DNA of 64,000 bases from Rhynchopus sp. YZ270_cl-10 (taxonomy: Eukaryota > Euglenozoa > Diplonemea > Diplonemida > Diplonemidae): the NCBI GenBank assembly GCA_964035575.1, contig OZ037920.1:558001-622000 (forward strand), given 5' to 3'. Positions 34,205-45,282 of the stretch are shown piece by piece; within the stretch, counting starts at the first letter, position 1, and each line of letters starts with the position of its first letter. The notes under the pieces are model-generated. The model searched no databases. It worked only from the letters and a program-made list of their open reading frames with translations, and was not told where the DNA came from. The position numbers and the translations under genes were made by a program.

Positions 34205-36282
34205 AAAAGTTTGTTGAAACAACGCCTTTCTTTTTGATGCAATGCCACTACCCCTACCCTTCGTATGAGCACCGACCGAGCGTTTTTAGTACATTCCAAC
34301 CACCCTTTTTTGATGCAACTGTGTCTCCTTTCTTTGATCAAGGTGATATATTAAGCACACAAAGGGTAAGGGAAGTCTTGCAAAAAAAAAATTATTAATG
34401 GTGTGGCTGAAAGGGGGGTGCTATTTGTTGTGCTATTTTTCTGCTATTTTGGGGGTCGTCGGCCGCACCAATTAATCTAGCTTCGATTCTTCTTGCTAAC
34501 CCTATCGTTGTTTTGGGCAGCACATCAGCACAGTTATTATGTGCTGTGTGGGAAAAGGGGGTGAGGAAGGTGTTATGTGTTGGTACGGTTCTCACTCTTT
34601 TTTTATATCACCTCATGAAGGAGGAAATAGAAGCAAAGCAGTTTGAACACACTTTTGTGGTTTTGGGGACGAACCGCGCTGCAGAGCCGCACCTCACCAA
34701 ACAGGTTGAGGTGTTGTGCGTTTCACCACAACCTGTCTCCCATGGGGGGTTTTTTTGTGCGATGACTGCTACGTTTCTATTTTAGATGTGTATGCACGCC
34801 ATGTTCATCTTTCAACATTTCTTCTTTTTTTTCGATAAATTGTTGGATTTTCTTCTGTTGTAGGCCCCTTACCTACAATAGAACTACCGCATCTGTAAAG
34901 ACCGCGTTTTTTTTTTTTACCGTTCACTTCAAATTAATAAAGGGACACCTTCATTTTTGATCTGGGTGACAAAAAGCAAGGAGAGGCTTAGCTTCATCTT
35001 AGAAACGTCCAGAAAAACTTTTTTGGTTGTGTGTTTTTCCCCAAACATCTTTAGTAGCCTGTCCGTCCCAGCCCCTTGGAATGTACTGGGGCCCATATAA
35101 CACACAATTTTTTTCCCTCAAAATCCAAGTAGGTGCAGTGTAGATGAGAACAGGATTCATTCATTTTCCAATTTTTTTTTTTGGAACACTGCCTGATGGG
35201 TTTGCGGTCCAAAACGTTTCCACGCTTTGAGACAACAAAAAGTATCGTTTCATTTAAAAAAAAAAATTATAGTGGAGTTCATCCTCGGGTGGCTGCACTA
35301 ATACAACCAAATTTTCAAAAAAAAAACTATCCTCACAAACCTTCTTATCAGCTTCACCTCTATGATTCAAAAAAAGAAGAAAAGATGAAAAAAAAAAAAA
35401 AAATACAAAAAAAAAAAAAAAAGACACCATAAAACCATGGTTGTCAATCTTTTCTTGTACAATGGGTTTTCTCTCTTTCCCCCTTTTTTTTTTTTGGTCT
35501 GTATTCCCTGTGGTCGTTATGGCAGAACCTTTTCCCCACACAGCCTTCTTTTACAAGATGGCTGATCGGGGCTAAGGTTTCACCTACCAAACTCCCTTTT
35601 TCTTTCTGATATTGTACGATGAGGTATTCTCAAAAAAAAACCCCCCCCCAGACCCGGATTCTCCCACCCTGGTGGGATTACTCGGCGATTCGACACAACA
35701 AAAAAAAATGTCTCCTTTTTTTTTAGGTCAGACCCAGGGGGGTTACCTATGCCTTGCAACACTGGGGGGGAAGTATGCCGTCTGCATTTCCTAATGCAGA
35801 TGGCATAAGGGGCTGAAAGGGGCTTAGGGCCTAAGGTAGGGTTAAAGGGCGTTAGGGGGCTAGAGCGTCAGCAACCTTAAAAAACCTAGTTAGAGTGTTT
35901 AGGAATGAGAAGAAGAAGAGGGATGGCAACCCGGATGATTGTTGTTGTTATTTGCACCCCCGCACAACAACACTGAGCCGGGTCATCATCGCCTTCTGCA
36001 CCTGCAGGGCCCAGGTCGCTCGCTGCCCGCACCCCGGGAGTATGCGGGACTATTCTGTTTTTGCCTCCTCAGTGCAGCAACCTTCGCAGTCATACGTTCT
36101 CCCTGTCTTCGTCGTTGTGTGCACCTCATTCATGCTTTAAGTGTTCAAAGTGTTCTGTGTAGTATCGAGAAGACCGTTCTTGCGGTGCATCGCAGTTTGC
36201 AGTAAGCATAGCATCTTTCTGCAGTCACAACCAACCTCCCCCACCCCACAGCGTATCACCAACACCTTTTTTTATCAACAAA
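34205..36282. other. Spacer between armadillo and first cytochrome c gene
   Basis: No gene is supported. It contains F8 (34264-34305), MITE copy 2 (34400-34470), F1 (34966) and F3 (35271). From about 35890 to 36250 the composition becomes GC-richer, with open frames but no family match. An AG at 36250-36251 precedes the cytochrome c ATG by 31 nt. Confidence 0.6.
34400..34470. mobile_element. 71 bp MITE, copy 2
   Basis: Ends GGTGTGGCTGA and CGGCCGCACCA form the inverted repeat. The hexamer ATTAAT flanks both sides (34394-34399 and 34471-34476), a clean target duplication. Interior and orientation match the copies at 15684 and 46584. Confidence 0.85.
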
Positions 36283-37745
36283 ATGTCCTACAAGGGAGGA
36301 GACGTGAAGAAGGGAGAGAAGCTCGCACAGACCCGTGCCGGACAGTGCCACACCTTCTCTGACGTATGCTTATTGTCTTTGACAGACCGCCCCTACCCTC
36401 TTGTGTTGATTGAATGGAAGAGAGGAAATGATGACAGTTTTTCATCTGGATCCAACACCTACCCCTTTGTGGGGCTGACGATACACTGAAAATCAAAACG
36501 AGCTTTTTAACAGTCTGAACACCTTCATGAGTTCCATCGTGTGTCTGTTCTTCACAGCACACCTTCCGACCCAAACCTGACGCAGCATCAAGGACCTGCC
36601 GCCCCCTTCTGGGGCTGGTGGGATAATACTGCTGCAAGACGCCCACACCCACACACCTCACAACCACAACCTTGCGTATGATGACCAACTGTAACACAAA
36701 ACACATCGTACTGGAGCTGCTTCTGGGAGTTCCCAGATCACGTGCTGCAGAGTGACCGAGAGAACACAGTTGAGACGGCATCGTCTGACGCTTCTTGTCT
36801 TTTCCTGTTGTGTTTCGGGTGTGTGTTGATGGGTGGTGGGTTGTGGAGAGTTGGGGAGGGCAGGTGAGGGGAGGGAGTGGATGAGCGAAATGCAAACAGC
36901 ACAGGTGCCACGGAAGTCCCCTTCCTCTTAGGGACAGTCTTCCACCAGTCCTCGTTGCGAGACAATGATGTTTTCTCTGGAGTGAGTGTTGATCAGCAAA
37001 AAGGCGTGTCTTCATAGTCCCTCACGTGTGCCCAACTTACAGCAAATGGGCGTGAGGTCTCCCAAGGGCGCAAGAAAAGATCACATCACACCACACTCAA
37101 AAATGATGACAGTTTTTCATCTGGATCCAACACCTACCCCTTTGTGGGGCTGACGATACACTGAAAATCAAAACGAGCTTTTTAACAGTCTGAACACCAC
37201 CCCCACCACACACCACTTCCAAGAAAGATGATGAGAACATACTAAGCAACGTCCGTGTTTCACATGAATACTTTTATGAGTTAAACGCTTTTGTATTTTC
37301 GGGTTCCAATCTGATTCCATTCCTTTGCCGCCTTTTTTTCTTCCCTCGAGACAGCACAGGTGCCACGGAAGTCCCCTTCCTCTTAGGGACAGTCTTCCAC
37401 CAGTCCTCGTTGCGAGACACACTTGCACAATTCACGAACTTCGACATTATCCACGTTTCCTTCAACATTGCCACACCACCCTCACACCACAACACACAGG
37501 GAGCTGCCAACGGAGTGGGTCCCAACCTGTACGGAATTGTCGGACGTACCTCCGGAACCGTGCCCGGGTTCGCATACTCGAAGGCGAACAGCGAGTCTGG
37601 AGTGACCTGGACCGCTGAGGTCCTGGACCAGTACCTTCTGAACCCCAAGAAGTTCATGCCCGGAAACAAGATGGCGTTCGCTGGCCTGAAGAAGGACAAG
37701 GACCGTGCCGACATCATTGCCTTCCTTGAGACCCTCAGCGCCTAA
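36283..37745 (+). CDS. CYC: Cytochrome c, copy 1 (single-cysteine heme site)
   Basis: Exons 36283-36363 and 37500-37745 encode 108 residues with no gap against the family. Cytochrome c carries electrons from complex III to complex IV in the mitochondrial intermembrane space. The heme motif is AGQCH: His remains as the axial ligand, but the first thioether cysteine is Ala, as in Euglenozoa. The [24 protein letters not shown] (axial Met) and DIIAFL motifs are all present. The 1136 bp phase-0 intron begins GTATGC directly after CHTFSD and is mostly modular repeats. Coding sequence is identical to copy 2; the flanks diverge about 25 bp upstream and about 10 bp downstream. Confidence 0.95.
36405..37441. 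repeat. Modular intronic repeat array in cytochrome c copy 1
   Basis: Order A (36425-36523), D (about 36524-36890), core (36897-36962), C (about 36965-37095), A (37102-37199), B (about 37207-37352), core (37353-37418), then E. The A module therefore appears twice around a D-core-C block. That block, with one A, accounts for most of the 664 bp by which this intron exceeds the one in copy 2. The minus strand of A-D-core is open for well over 150 codons, here and in the mannosidase intron, with no known similarity. Confidence 0.9.
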
Positions 37746-38659
37746 GCTGGCAACATACAAACCAACTCTTAATCCCCACCCCTGTTTTTAAATTTTGCGT
37801 TCATTTTTAAACTTTTTTTTTCCTTTTTTATTTATTTCGAAGTTAGCAAATATTAACAAGAACAAGTGGAGAGATTTTTGTATTTTGTTTTTTTTTTAAA
37901 GTATATTTGAGAAGAGTGGTAACTATATTTTGTACCACCTTTTTCTCAATAGGGTAATCAGCACCTGATCTGCTACTTTTTTTTTACTGACTTTGTCCCC
38001 CTCTATGCTCTCAGTTGTATTCGAGGGGAAGAAGAACAAACGAAAAAAAAAAAAATATATCAACAAATTCAATCAGATGCAAAAAAAAATGTAGCAATTT
38101 TTATCTACATCTGCAGCACAAAAAGTAAAAAAAAAATACCTGCCTTGATAGGGGGGAAATTGTCTGCAAATGCGGTATCCTGTGTGCCCAAGTTGAATTG
38201 TACACTAGCATTGGTAATAAGGGCGGGAGGGGGAATAAGGAAAGAACGTTGTTGCAAACTAAAAGGGGCAACATCCTTTTAGTGGGGGGGATCACCTTTA
38301 TATTTTTTTTTTGTTGAAAACCAACAGAAAAAAACAACAACAAAAACGAACATAAACAACAACAACAAAAAGTGTACAAAATGGTGGAGGACATTCTTGG
38401 GGTGCCTCTACTAAAGTTTTCAAAAAAGGTGTGTTTTATAATTTTTGTTTTTTCTTTTCTTTGCATTAACAACAGCCCTCTTGAAGGATGTGTGTACTCT
38501 AAACGTTACATTCTTATTGGTGGGTTTGCCTTTTTGTTACAGAATGAAAAATGGAAATGAAAATAAACCACTAAAGTCACATTTCGCCAAATTCCAGTTT
38601 ATGGGGGAAAAAAATCAAAAGCGGAATGTCTGACATCAATTCATCTTTCACAATCTTTT

Positions 38660-38692
<33 letters not shown>

Positions 38693-39113
38693 TTTGTAAA
38701 AAATCTATTTCGATGGCGGAAGAGAGACAGAGAAAAGAAAATGACTCGTTTTTCCCCCACCCCACTCCACCCCACCCGTTTCTTTGGATTACTGTAACTA
38801 AATTGAATGAATCGCACAACATGGACCTGGACCAAGGTAGCATAGTAATAATTACCGCAATGCAATTCTGGAGCCAAATAATGTTCCAAGTTCCCAAATT
38901 TTGGGGGAAATTTCCAGTTATTTTAGGTTCCAGTTTTATTTGGGGGTTTTTATGGGCTGGTGGTTTTTGCCTATGGTAGGTTGGTTCTAAGTTGCAAAAA
39001 TCCAGTTATTTTTGCGTTTTTTGTGTTTCAGAGAATTTTTTATTATACGGCATATTAGTTACCAACCACAAAACAACAGGCTTATATCTCCCACCACCTT
39101 TTTTATCAACAAA
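37746..39113. other. Spacer between the two cytochrome c genes
   Basis: AT-rich sequence without a supported gene. It contains an F3 copy (38381-38427) and a T run at 38671-38695. Homology with the upstream flank of copy 1 starts only about 25 bp before the ATG (TTTTTTATCAACAAAATG). Confidence 0.65.
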
Positions 39114-39912
39114 ATGTCCTACAAGGGAGGAGACGTGAAGAAGGGAGAGAAGCTCGCACAGACCCGTGCCGGACAGTGCCACACCTTCTCTGACGTATGC
39201 TTATTGTCTTTGACAGACCGCCCCTACCCTCTTGTGTTGATTGAATGGAAGAGAGGAAATGATGACAGTTTTTCATCTGGATCCAACACCTACCCCTTTG
39301 TGGGGCTGACGATACACTGAAAATCAAAACGAGCTTTTTAACAGTCTGAACACCACACACCACTTCCAAGAAAGATGATGAGAACATACTAAGCAACGTC
39401 CGTGTTTCACATGAATACTTTTATGAGTTAAACGCTTTTGTATTTTCGGGTTCCAATCTGATTCCATTCCTTTACCGCCTTTTTTTCTTCCCTCGAGACA
39501 GCACAGGTGCCACGGAAGTCCCCTTCCTCTTAGGGACAGTCTTCCACCAGTCCTCGTTGCGAGACACGCTGTTTTCAGCCACTTGTACAATTCACAATTC
39601 ACGAACTTCAACATTATCCACGTTTCCTTCAACATTGCCACACCACCCTCACACCACAACACACAGGGAGCTGCCAACGGAGTGGGTCCCAACCTGTACG
39701 GAATTGTCGGACGTACCTCCGGAACCGTGCCCGGGTTCGCATACTCGAAGGCGAACAGCGAGTCTGGAGTGACCTGGACCGCTGAGGTCCTGGACCAGTA
39801 CCTTCTGAACCCCAAGAAGTTCATGCCCGGAAACAAGATGGCGTTCGCTGGCCTGAAGAAGGACAAGGACCGTGCCGACATCATTGCCTTCCTTGAGACC
39901 CTCAGCGCCTAA
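39114..39912 (+). CDS. CYC: Cytochrome c, copy 2 (single-cysteine heme site)
   Basis: Exons 39114-39194 and 39667-39912 encode the same 108-residue protein as copy 1, with no nucleotide difference that I could find in the exons. The heme site is AGQCH and the intron sits at the same place with the same GTATGC donor. The intron is only 472 bp and has one A-B-core-E series. Because the duplicate keeps its intron it arose by DNA duplication, not retroposition. Exon identity implies a recent duplication or gene conversion, while the introns differ by block gain or loss. Confidence 0.95.
39245..39645. repeat. Modular intronic repeat, simplest form, in cytochrome c copy 2
   Basis: Order A (39257-39353), B (about 39354-39500), core (about 39501-39566), E (about 39567-39640). 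This is the shortest series in the window and a useful reference for the longer arrays. At the core-E junction GTTTTCAGCC runs directly into ACTTGTACAATTCAC, where the armadillo intron has 273 extra bases. Confidence 0.9.
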
Positions 39913-40669
39913 GCTGGCAACACCGCCTTTTTTGTACATTTTTTTAGTCCGTGTGGGAGCTTCTTCTCTGGTGGAAAAGCGTTTGATCTGTGAAGGAACA
40001 TTACCCACCTGACTTGGCCCGTCTTTACGCGCCATGTCAGAAAATCCCCCCCAACAAAAAAAAACAATGGTTTTTTTTTTTCTGTTCACGGAAAGTGAAG
40101 GCGAATAGGTGTCGATGACCCTGCCCAAAAGAGACGTGGCGAGTTTTGCCCGTTCTTTGTGTCAGAAAAGGCAATGTCATATCTGAGTCTTGACCCAGAT
40201 ACCGATATTTTGTTCTTTCTTTTGATTCTTTTGGTGCTCGTTCCCCACCGACCCCTTCCTTTTCGAATTTTTATTGTCACGAGAGGGCTTTGTATTTCAA
40301 GTTTCATTTTTTTTTTTGGAGAAAAATATATTGTGCTCCATCTGATGATGCACATTTTGTCTTTTTTCCAATATTTTTTTTTTGCATTTTTTCTGTTATC
40401 CTTGAACACCACTTCGCTTTGCTGATGCAAAGTGAAGGTTATGTGTTGTGGGGGTTTTGTTGAAGTCGAAAAAGAACTGGGACTACGAACAAGAAACCAA
40501 AATCAAAAAAACCGCAAACATTTTCCTCCCCCCCCACACTCAACACCTCCTCCCCCTCCCCCTCCTCCCCTCATCACCAAACCCCCCCTCTTCACTCTCC
40601 CCATCTCAAGGTGTGAACACACTACACACCGAACCACACAAAAAAAAAACCCCCTCACCTTTCCTCAAA
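39913..40669. other. Spacer before the helicase gene
   Basis: No gene is supported. It contains F4 (40275-40305) and a C-rich tract at 40530-40600, probably the pyrimidine tract and 5' leader of the helicase transcript. Confidence 0.6.
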
Positions 40670-43600
40670 ATGGCAAAAGGCTCAAAGAAGGGTTCCAAGG
40701 GGAAGGGCAAAGGGAAAGGCAGTCGAGGGCACGACCAACCCCCTACCACTCCGACCACCCCAAACACCCCAGCAGAGGGACGAAGGGGAACAGGTCGTCC
40801 ATCTCATTCAACTTCACAGCACCCTGCATCTGCAAACCCAGGGTGGGGGAGGGGTAGTGGCCTAAACGAAAACGCTACCCCCTTTGCCTCAAATTCTGGC
40901 TGGGGGAGGGGTAATGGACTGAATGAAAATGCGCTACCCTTCTTCCCAACGGGCGGCTATGGGAATGGGAATGGGAAAGGGAGGGCGAATCAAAATCATA
41001 CCAAAGGGAATAACGGTGCGAAAGGGGGTGCTTCTAAAGGGAGAGGAGAAGCTGTTGTACCGCAACAACTACAGCAACAGGGATTTGGAAGAGGAGCGCA
41101 GAATGGTGGAAGGGGGATGAGGCCAAGCAGAGGGGGGCGTGGGGTGGGCAATGTGGGAACCATGCTTGGCATTCCCGATGGAGAGAGGGTAATCGAAATC
41201 CGGCAGGATAAAGACGAAACCATCCGAAAGATATTAGATGCATTTATTGCGAGCGAATTGATGTCGTATGAGTTTACAAAGCTGAACCCTGGAGAGAGAA
41301 GATGGTTGCATTCGCAGTGTGATATACACAGCTTGCAGCATAAAAGCCATGGTCCGCAGGATGCAAGGATTATGACTGTTAGTAAGGCAGCAAACACCGA
41401 GCTAGACAATGAAGACATCTATCAAGATCAAGACTTTGCTCTGACCTCCTCAACAACCAGCAGGGAGATGGCTGCGATGACGGTAGATAGCTTTCTGAAC
41501 ACCGGGATTTTTGAGCGTCCTGTGTTTGATATTTCAGCGAGAGCCAGTCGTAAACGCCGTGCGTTTCTCTACCGCGACGCAGACAAACGCGCAGAACGGC
41601 CACCTGCACCTGACAAATCCCTCGACATTGTCCCCGACCTCCCCGCAACCAAAGCAAGAAAAACCATTACCGCAGCGCTGAAATCGCGTGTTGTTGTTAT
41701 CTCTGGAGAAACCGGGTCCGGAAAATCTACTCAGGTTCCAAAAATTGTGTTGGACAGTGGATCTGTGGAGGGGTTGATCATAGTAACACAACCTCGTCGG
41801 ATTAGTGCAACCAGTGTTGCGAGGCGAGTTGCCCAGGAGAGACGGTGCGATGTGGGTGGGGAGGTGGGGTATCATGTACGTTTTGAGCGTCTTGCTGGGC
41901 CGAAGACGAAGCTTCTTTTTGTGACAACCGGGGTGTTGCTGAGGATGCTGCAGAGTGAGCCGGAGATTGCGGCAGTGGGTTGTGTCATTGTGGATGAGGT
42001 GCACGAGCGTGATGCGGACACAGACTTCTGTCTTATGATTCTCAAGCAGCTTCTTAACAAACGCAAGGCCTTCAAACTTCTTCTCATGTCCGCCACCATC
42101 AGCAAACACATCTTCGTTGACTACTTCTCTGCCTACAAACCTAGTGTCGTGGCCATAGAAGGCAGAACCTTCCCGGTACACCAAATGTTCCTGGAGGAGG
42201 TGCTCAAATGGGTAGGCATCAGCGGGCAGCGTGTTAACGATAAAAACCTGCAGCAAGCGGAGAAGCTTCTCGAAGGCGAAAAAGGCGACGAAGGTACCAA
42301 AACCCTCATGAAAACGCTGGCCAAGCAAGGGGTTGAGGCCAAGGTCGACCAGGATCTAGTACGCAGTGTCATCACCAAGATTGTGACCGACCCGAAGACG
42401 CGCCCTTCTGAGGCGATTCTTGTGTTCCTACCTGGGTGGAAAGAGATTTCATCGTTGAAACGCCAGATCGAAGCGTCGACAAGCCTTGCACCAAAGGTCA
42501 TTGTGATGCGTTGCCACTCTGATATGAAGCCTGAGGAGCAGAACCGGGTGTTTTCCCGCCCCCCCAGGGGCCTTCACAAGGTCGTCCTTGCAACCAACAT
42601 TGCCGAAACGAGTATCACAATCCCCGATGTGGTCCACGTCATTGACACTGCTGTGGCGAAGTGCAGCTCCTATCAGTCTGCAAGCGACATCCGCAGTCTT
42701 GACAGCGTCATTGTCTCAAAGGCGAATCTGCAGCAACGGAAGGGGCGCGCTGGACGCATCCAAAGCGGACGGTGCTATACCTTGCTCTCCTCTGCACATT
42801 ACCGCAACCTTGATGACGCCACGGCGCCGGAGCTTACCCGCATTCCGTTACATCAGACATGCCTGCAGCTGACCAGCCTCATGCCCGGTGTGGATGTGCG
42901 AGAGAGTCTCCACACTGCGTTAGACCCTCCCGCAGAAGAAGCAATCACCAACGCGATTTCATTCCTACAGAAGCAGGGTGCGCTGACCGCAGACCAGAAG
43001 CTAACCAACATGGGGCAGGTCCTCGCGATGCTCCCAGTAGACCCATTGGTGGGCAAGCTACTCCTCTACGGCGCTGCCTTCAGGGTGCTGCAGCCAACCT
43101 GCATCATCGCCGCCTTCCTCTCTGTCAAGTCCCCCTTCGTGAAGGTCTCTGTAGTCGACATGCCTGACGTCATGGCAACAAAGCGACGCTTCGGGAGGGA
43201 TGAGTTCTCCGACCACACCATGATGCTTCACACATACCAGGTATTGTTTTGTAGAGGTGTTGTGGGTTGAAAAGGGGGGAGGTTGTGGATAAGGGTTTCC
43301 ACAGAGTTTTGTACTGTGTTTTTAATAAAATTACAAACCTCGTTCTGCAAAAAAAGTATGGTGGTGTACGGATTTGTTGGCTTGGGTTTCATCGTATTTG
43401 CTACTCTCACGAAAAGGGATTTGTATTTCAAGGAATATTTCTTTGTGATTTCATCCGGATGGCTGGCATCGTACAGTGGGTCAGTCGGAGGTGCCTGCAT
43501 CAACTACAGTTTGTTTTTGTCTAATCAACACTCCGGGGTTCGATAACCCGCGGAGTGTCAGTGCCTGCGTCCCAGAGGCGTTTTGCACTATCAACTTCAC

Positions 43601-45282
43601 TTTGTCTTCGCTGTTAGAATGTCATGAGGCCTACTTCATTCATTTTATTGCAAAATTTTCAATTTTCAATTTCATCACCACAGGAATGGCTCTCCCAGCC
43701 GCAGCAGAGACGGCGTCAGTTCTGTGACCAAAACTTCCTTGACCACACTGCGATGATGCGGGTATGTTATTTGCCTTCTCCCTCTCTCATGCACGACTTT
43801 GAAGTAAAATGACTTGCCTTGTGGTTTTACTTATAGATGAGCCCCGTTGTCCTTTTAGGCAATGCGGTCTTCGGACCAAATTGAAAGAAACAGGGAACCC
43901 ATTGTGGTTTTGCTTTGTGATTTTCACCGTCATGTGAGGCTTTCGGTTAATCTCTTGAACCACCTATTTCCGCTTATTGAGGCGTGTTGTGTATTTGGGA
44001 TATTTTGCGCAACCACCCCGCTACACTGTCACCATTAGAGCATATCTTAACAGCAAGGTGGCTTTAGTGTTGCAAGGTAACGGAAATACCCCGATATTAA
44101 CACACAATAGGGGGAATATTTCTTAGGGATTGTTTCCCCAAGAAAATTGGTTTTTTAAACACTTTCTGTGATTTGCTCACTTTCTTCTCTCTCTTTTTTT
44201 CTCAGGTCCACCGCACTGTCGCGCAGTTCCAGTCTATCATTGCGTCTTCCGGGTTTCTCCGTGGGTCGCAAGATGAATACAATAAGTACAGCGGTAATAC
44301 AGGGCTTGTTCGTGGTGTGGTGTTTGCAGGGTTGTATCCGAATGTGGCTTGGGTGGGGCAGGGGCGGAGTGTGAAGACGGGGAAGCTGGAGGGTGTCAAG
44401 GTGATGACGCTTGACGGGAAGCCTGTCGGGCTGAGCAAGGACAGCGCGTACAGCAACGTGCCTGTGGCAGAGCTGGCACGGCTGAACCTGAGCTACGTGG
44501 CGTACTACGAGCGTATCTTCCTTGGGAGGAGCCTGGTGCTTGGGGAGTCCACGATGTTCGGGCCGGTGCCCCTGTTGCTGTTCGCGACGAATGTGACCTG
44601 GGTCGACTCAGCGGAGGCGACGAGTGCTGTGATAGAAGGACAGTGGCGTCGTCTGCATATGCCCAAGGCAGACGCACAGCTTCTGCAGAACCTGCGCCAC
44701 CTCGTCGCCTTCTTCTTCAGAAAGGCGCTTGAAAGGGTGGACGCCTCGGTCATGCCGGACAAGGTCGTGCGAAGCTTTGCTGAGGTACTGTCGCATTTAT
44801 TTTTTTGTCCTTTCATCGGAGCTGGCATCGTACGTGGGTCAGTCGGAGGTGCAATCAACAACTTCATTTGTATTGACGTGCAATTATCAACTCATGCAAA
44901 AACTCTTAAGAAAACAGTAATCAAACAACTCTTTACAAAATACACCCTTGTGCCCACACCACCCTCACACACCCTCACACAACAGGTAATCGGCTCCCCC
45001 ATCGGTGGTGGTGAAGTCACATACTACGACCTGGAGCTGTCCTCTGAGGATGAAGACGCTGCGGACGAGCCGCAGACTGAGTACTTTGCGACGTGCTTCG
45101 TGGGGAGCGATGACTCTGACAGCGACGACGACGGGCCGGCGTTCGTGCCACATGCCACGGCACAGCCGCAACTGCCGCAACAACCACAGCAGTGCCCAGA
45201 CGCATCACCGCTCACAGAGGAGGAGCAGGACGCACTTTGCGATTCCAGTGCCGCTCCCAACAATGCGCCCACCCCAGTATAA
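40670..45282 (+). CDS. R3H-domain DExH-box RNA helicase (RHA/DHX type)
   Basis: Exons 40670-43240, 43684-43761, 44206-44784 and 44986-45282, all phase 0, give 1174 residues. Residues 1-160 are Gly/Asn/Lys-rich and disordered, with repeats of GWGRGNGLNEN type. An R3H single-strand nucleic acid domain follows at about 180-240 (ERRWLHSQCDIHSLQHKSHG). The helicase core has motif I GETGSGKST (346-354), motif II DEVH (442-445), motif III SAT, motif V ATNIAETSITIPD and motif VI QRKGRAGR. HA2 and OB-fold regions occupy exons 2-3, and the tail is acidic with poly-Gln/Pro. R3H plus DExH recalls YTHDC2 and related RHA helicases, but no YTH domain is seen. It likely remodels RNA; substrates are unknown. 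Introns carry F4, F5 and F6. Confidence 0.88.
43448..43508 (+). repeat. Short dispersed family F6, representative copy
   Basis: Core TTTCATCCGGATGGCTGGCA, then TCAGTCGGAGGTGCCTGCAT. Copies at about 10770-10860, 20793, 25740-25831, 43448 and 44814, all + strand. The copies at 10770 and 25740 share a longer left part with TTGTTG and TGCAGG. Two copies lie in helicase introns 1 and 3. Confidence 0.78.
43527..43603 (+). repeat. Short dispersed family F5 with tRNA T-arm-like hairpin
   Basis: About 75 bp. The left part is a hairpin with GGGTT-CGAT-AACCC at its tip, here extended by CACTCCG/CGGAGTG. The right part has CAGTGCCTGCGTCCC and GCGTTTGCACTTTCAACTTC. Copies at about 27316, 28063, 43527, 45764 (hairpin lost), 55186 and 60081 (3' part). 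GGTTCGATAACC resembles the B box of Pol III genes, but no A box or full cloverleaf is visible. Confidence 0.75.

Noticed and set aside
35895-36140. Frame upstream of cytochrome c copy 1 as a small Cys-rich protein
   Set aside because: No ATG in a good position, no splice model and no similarity; probably spacer or leader sequence.
36425-37199. The two A modules as terminal repeats of a retroelement
   Set aside because: No coding similarity to any retroelement, no primer-binding or polypurine features, and A occurs singly elsewhere in other module orders.
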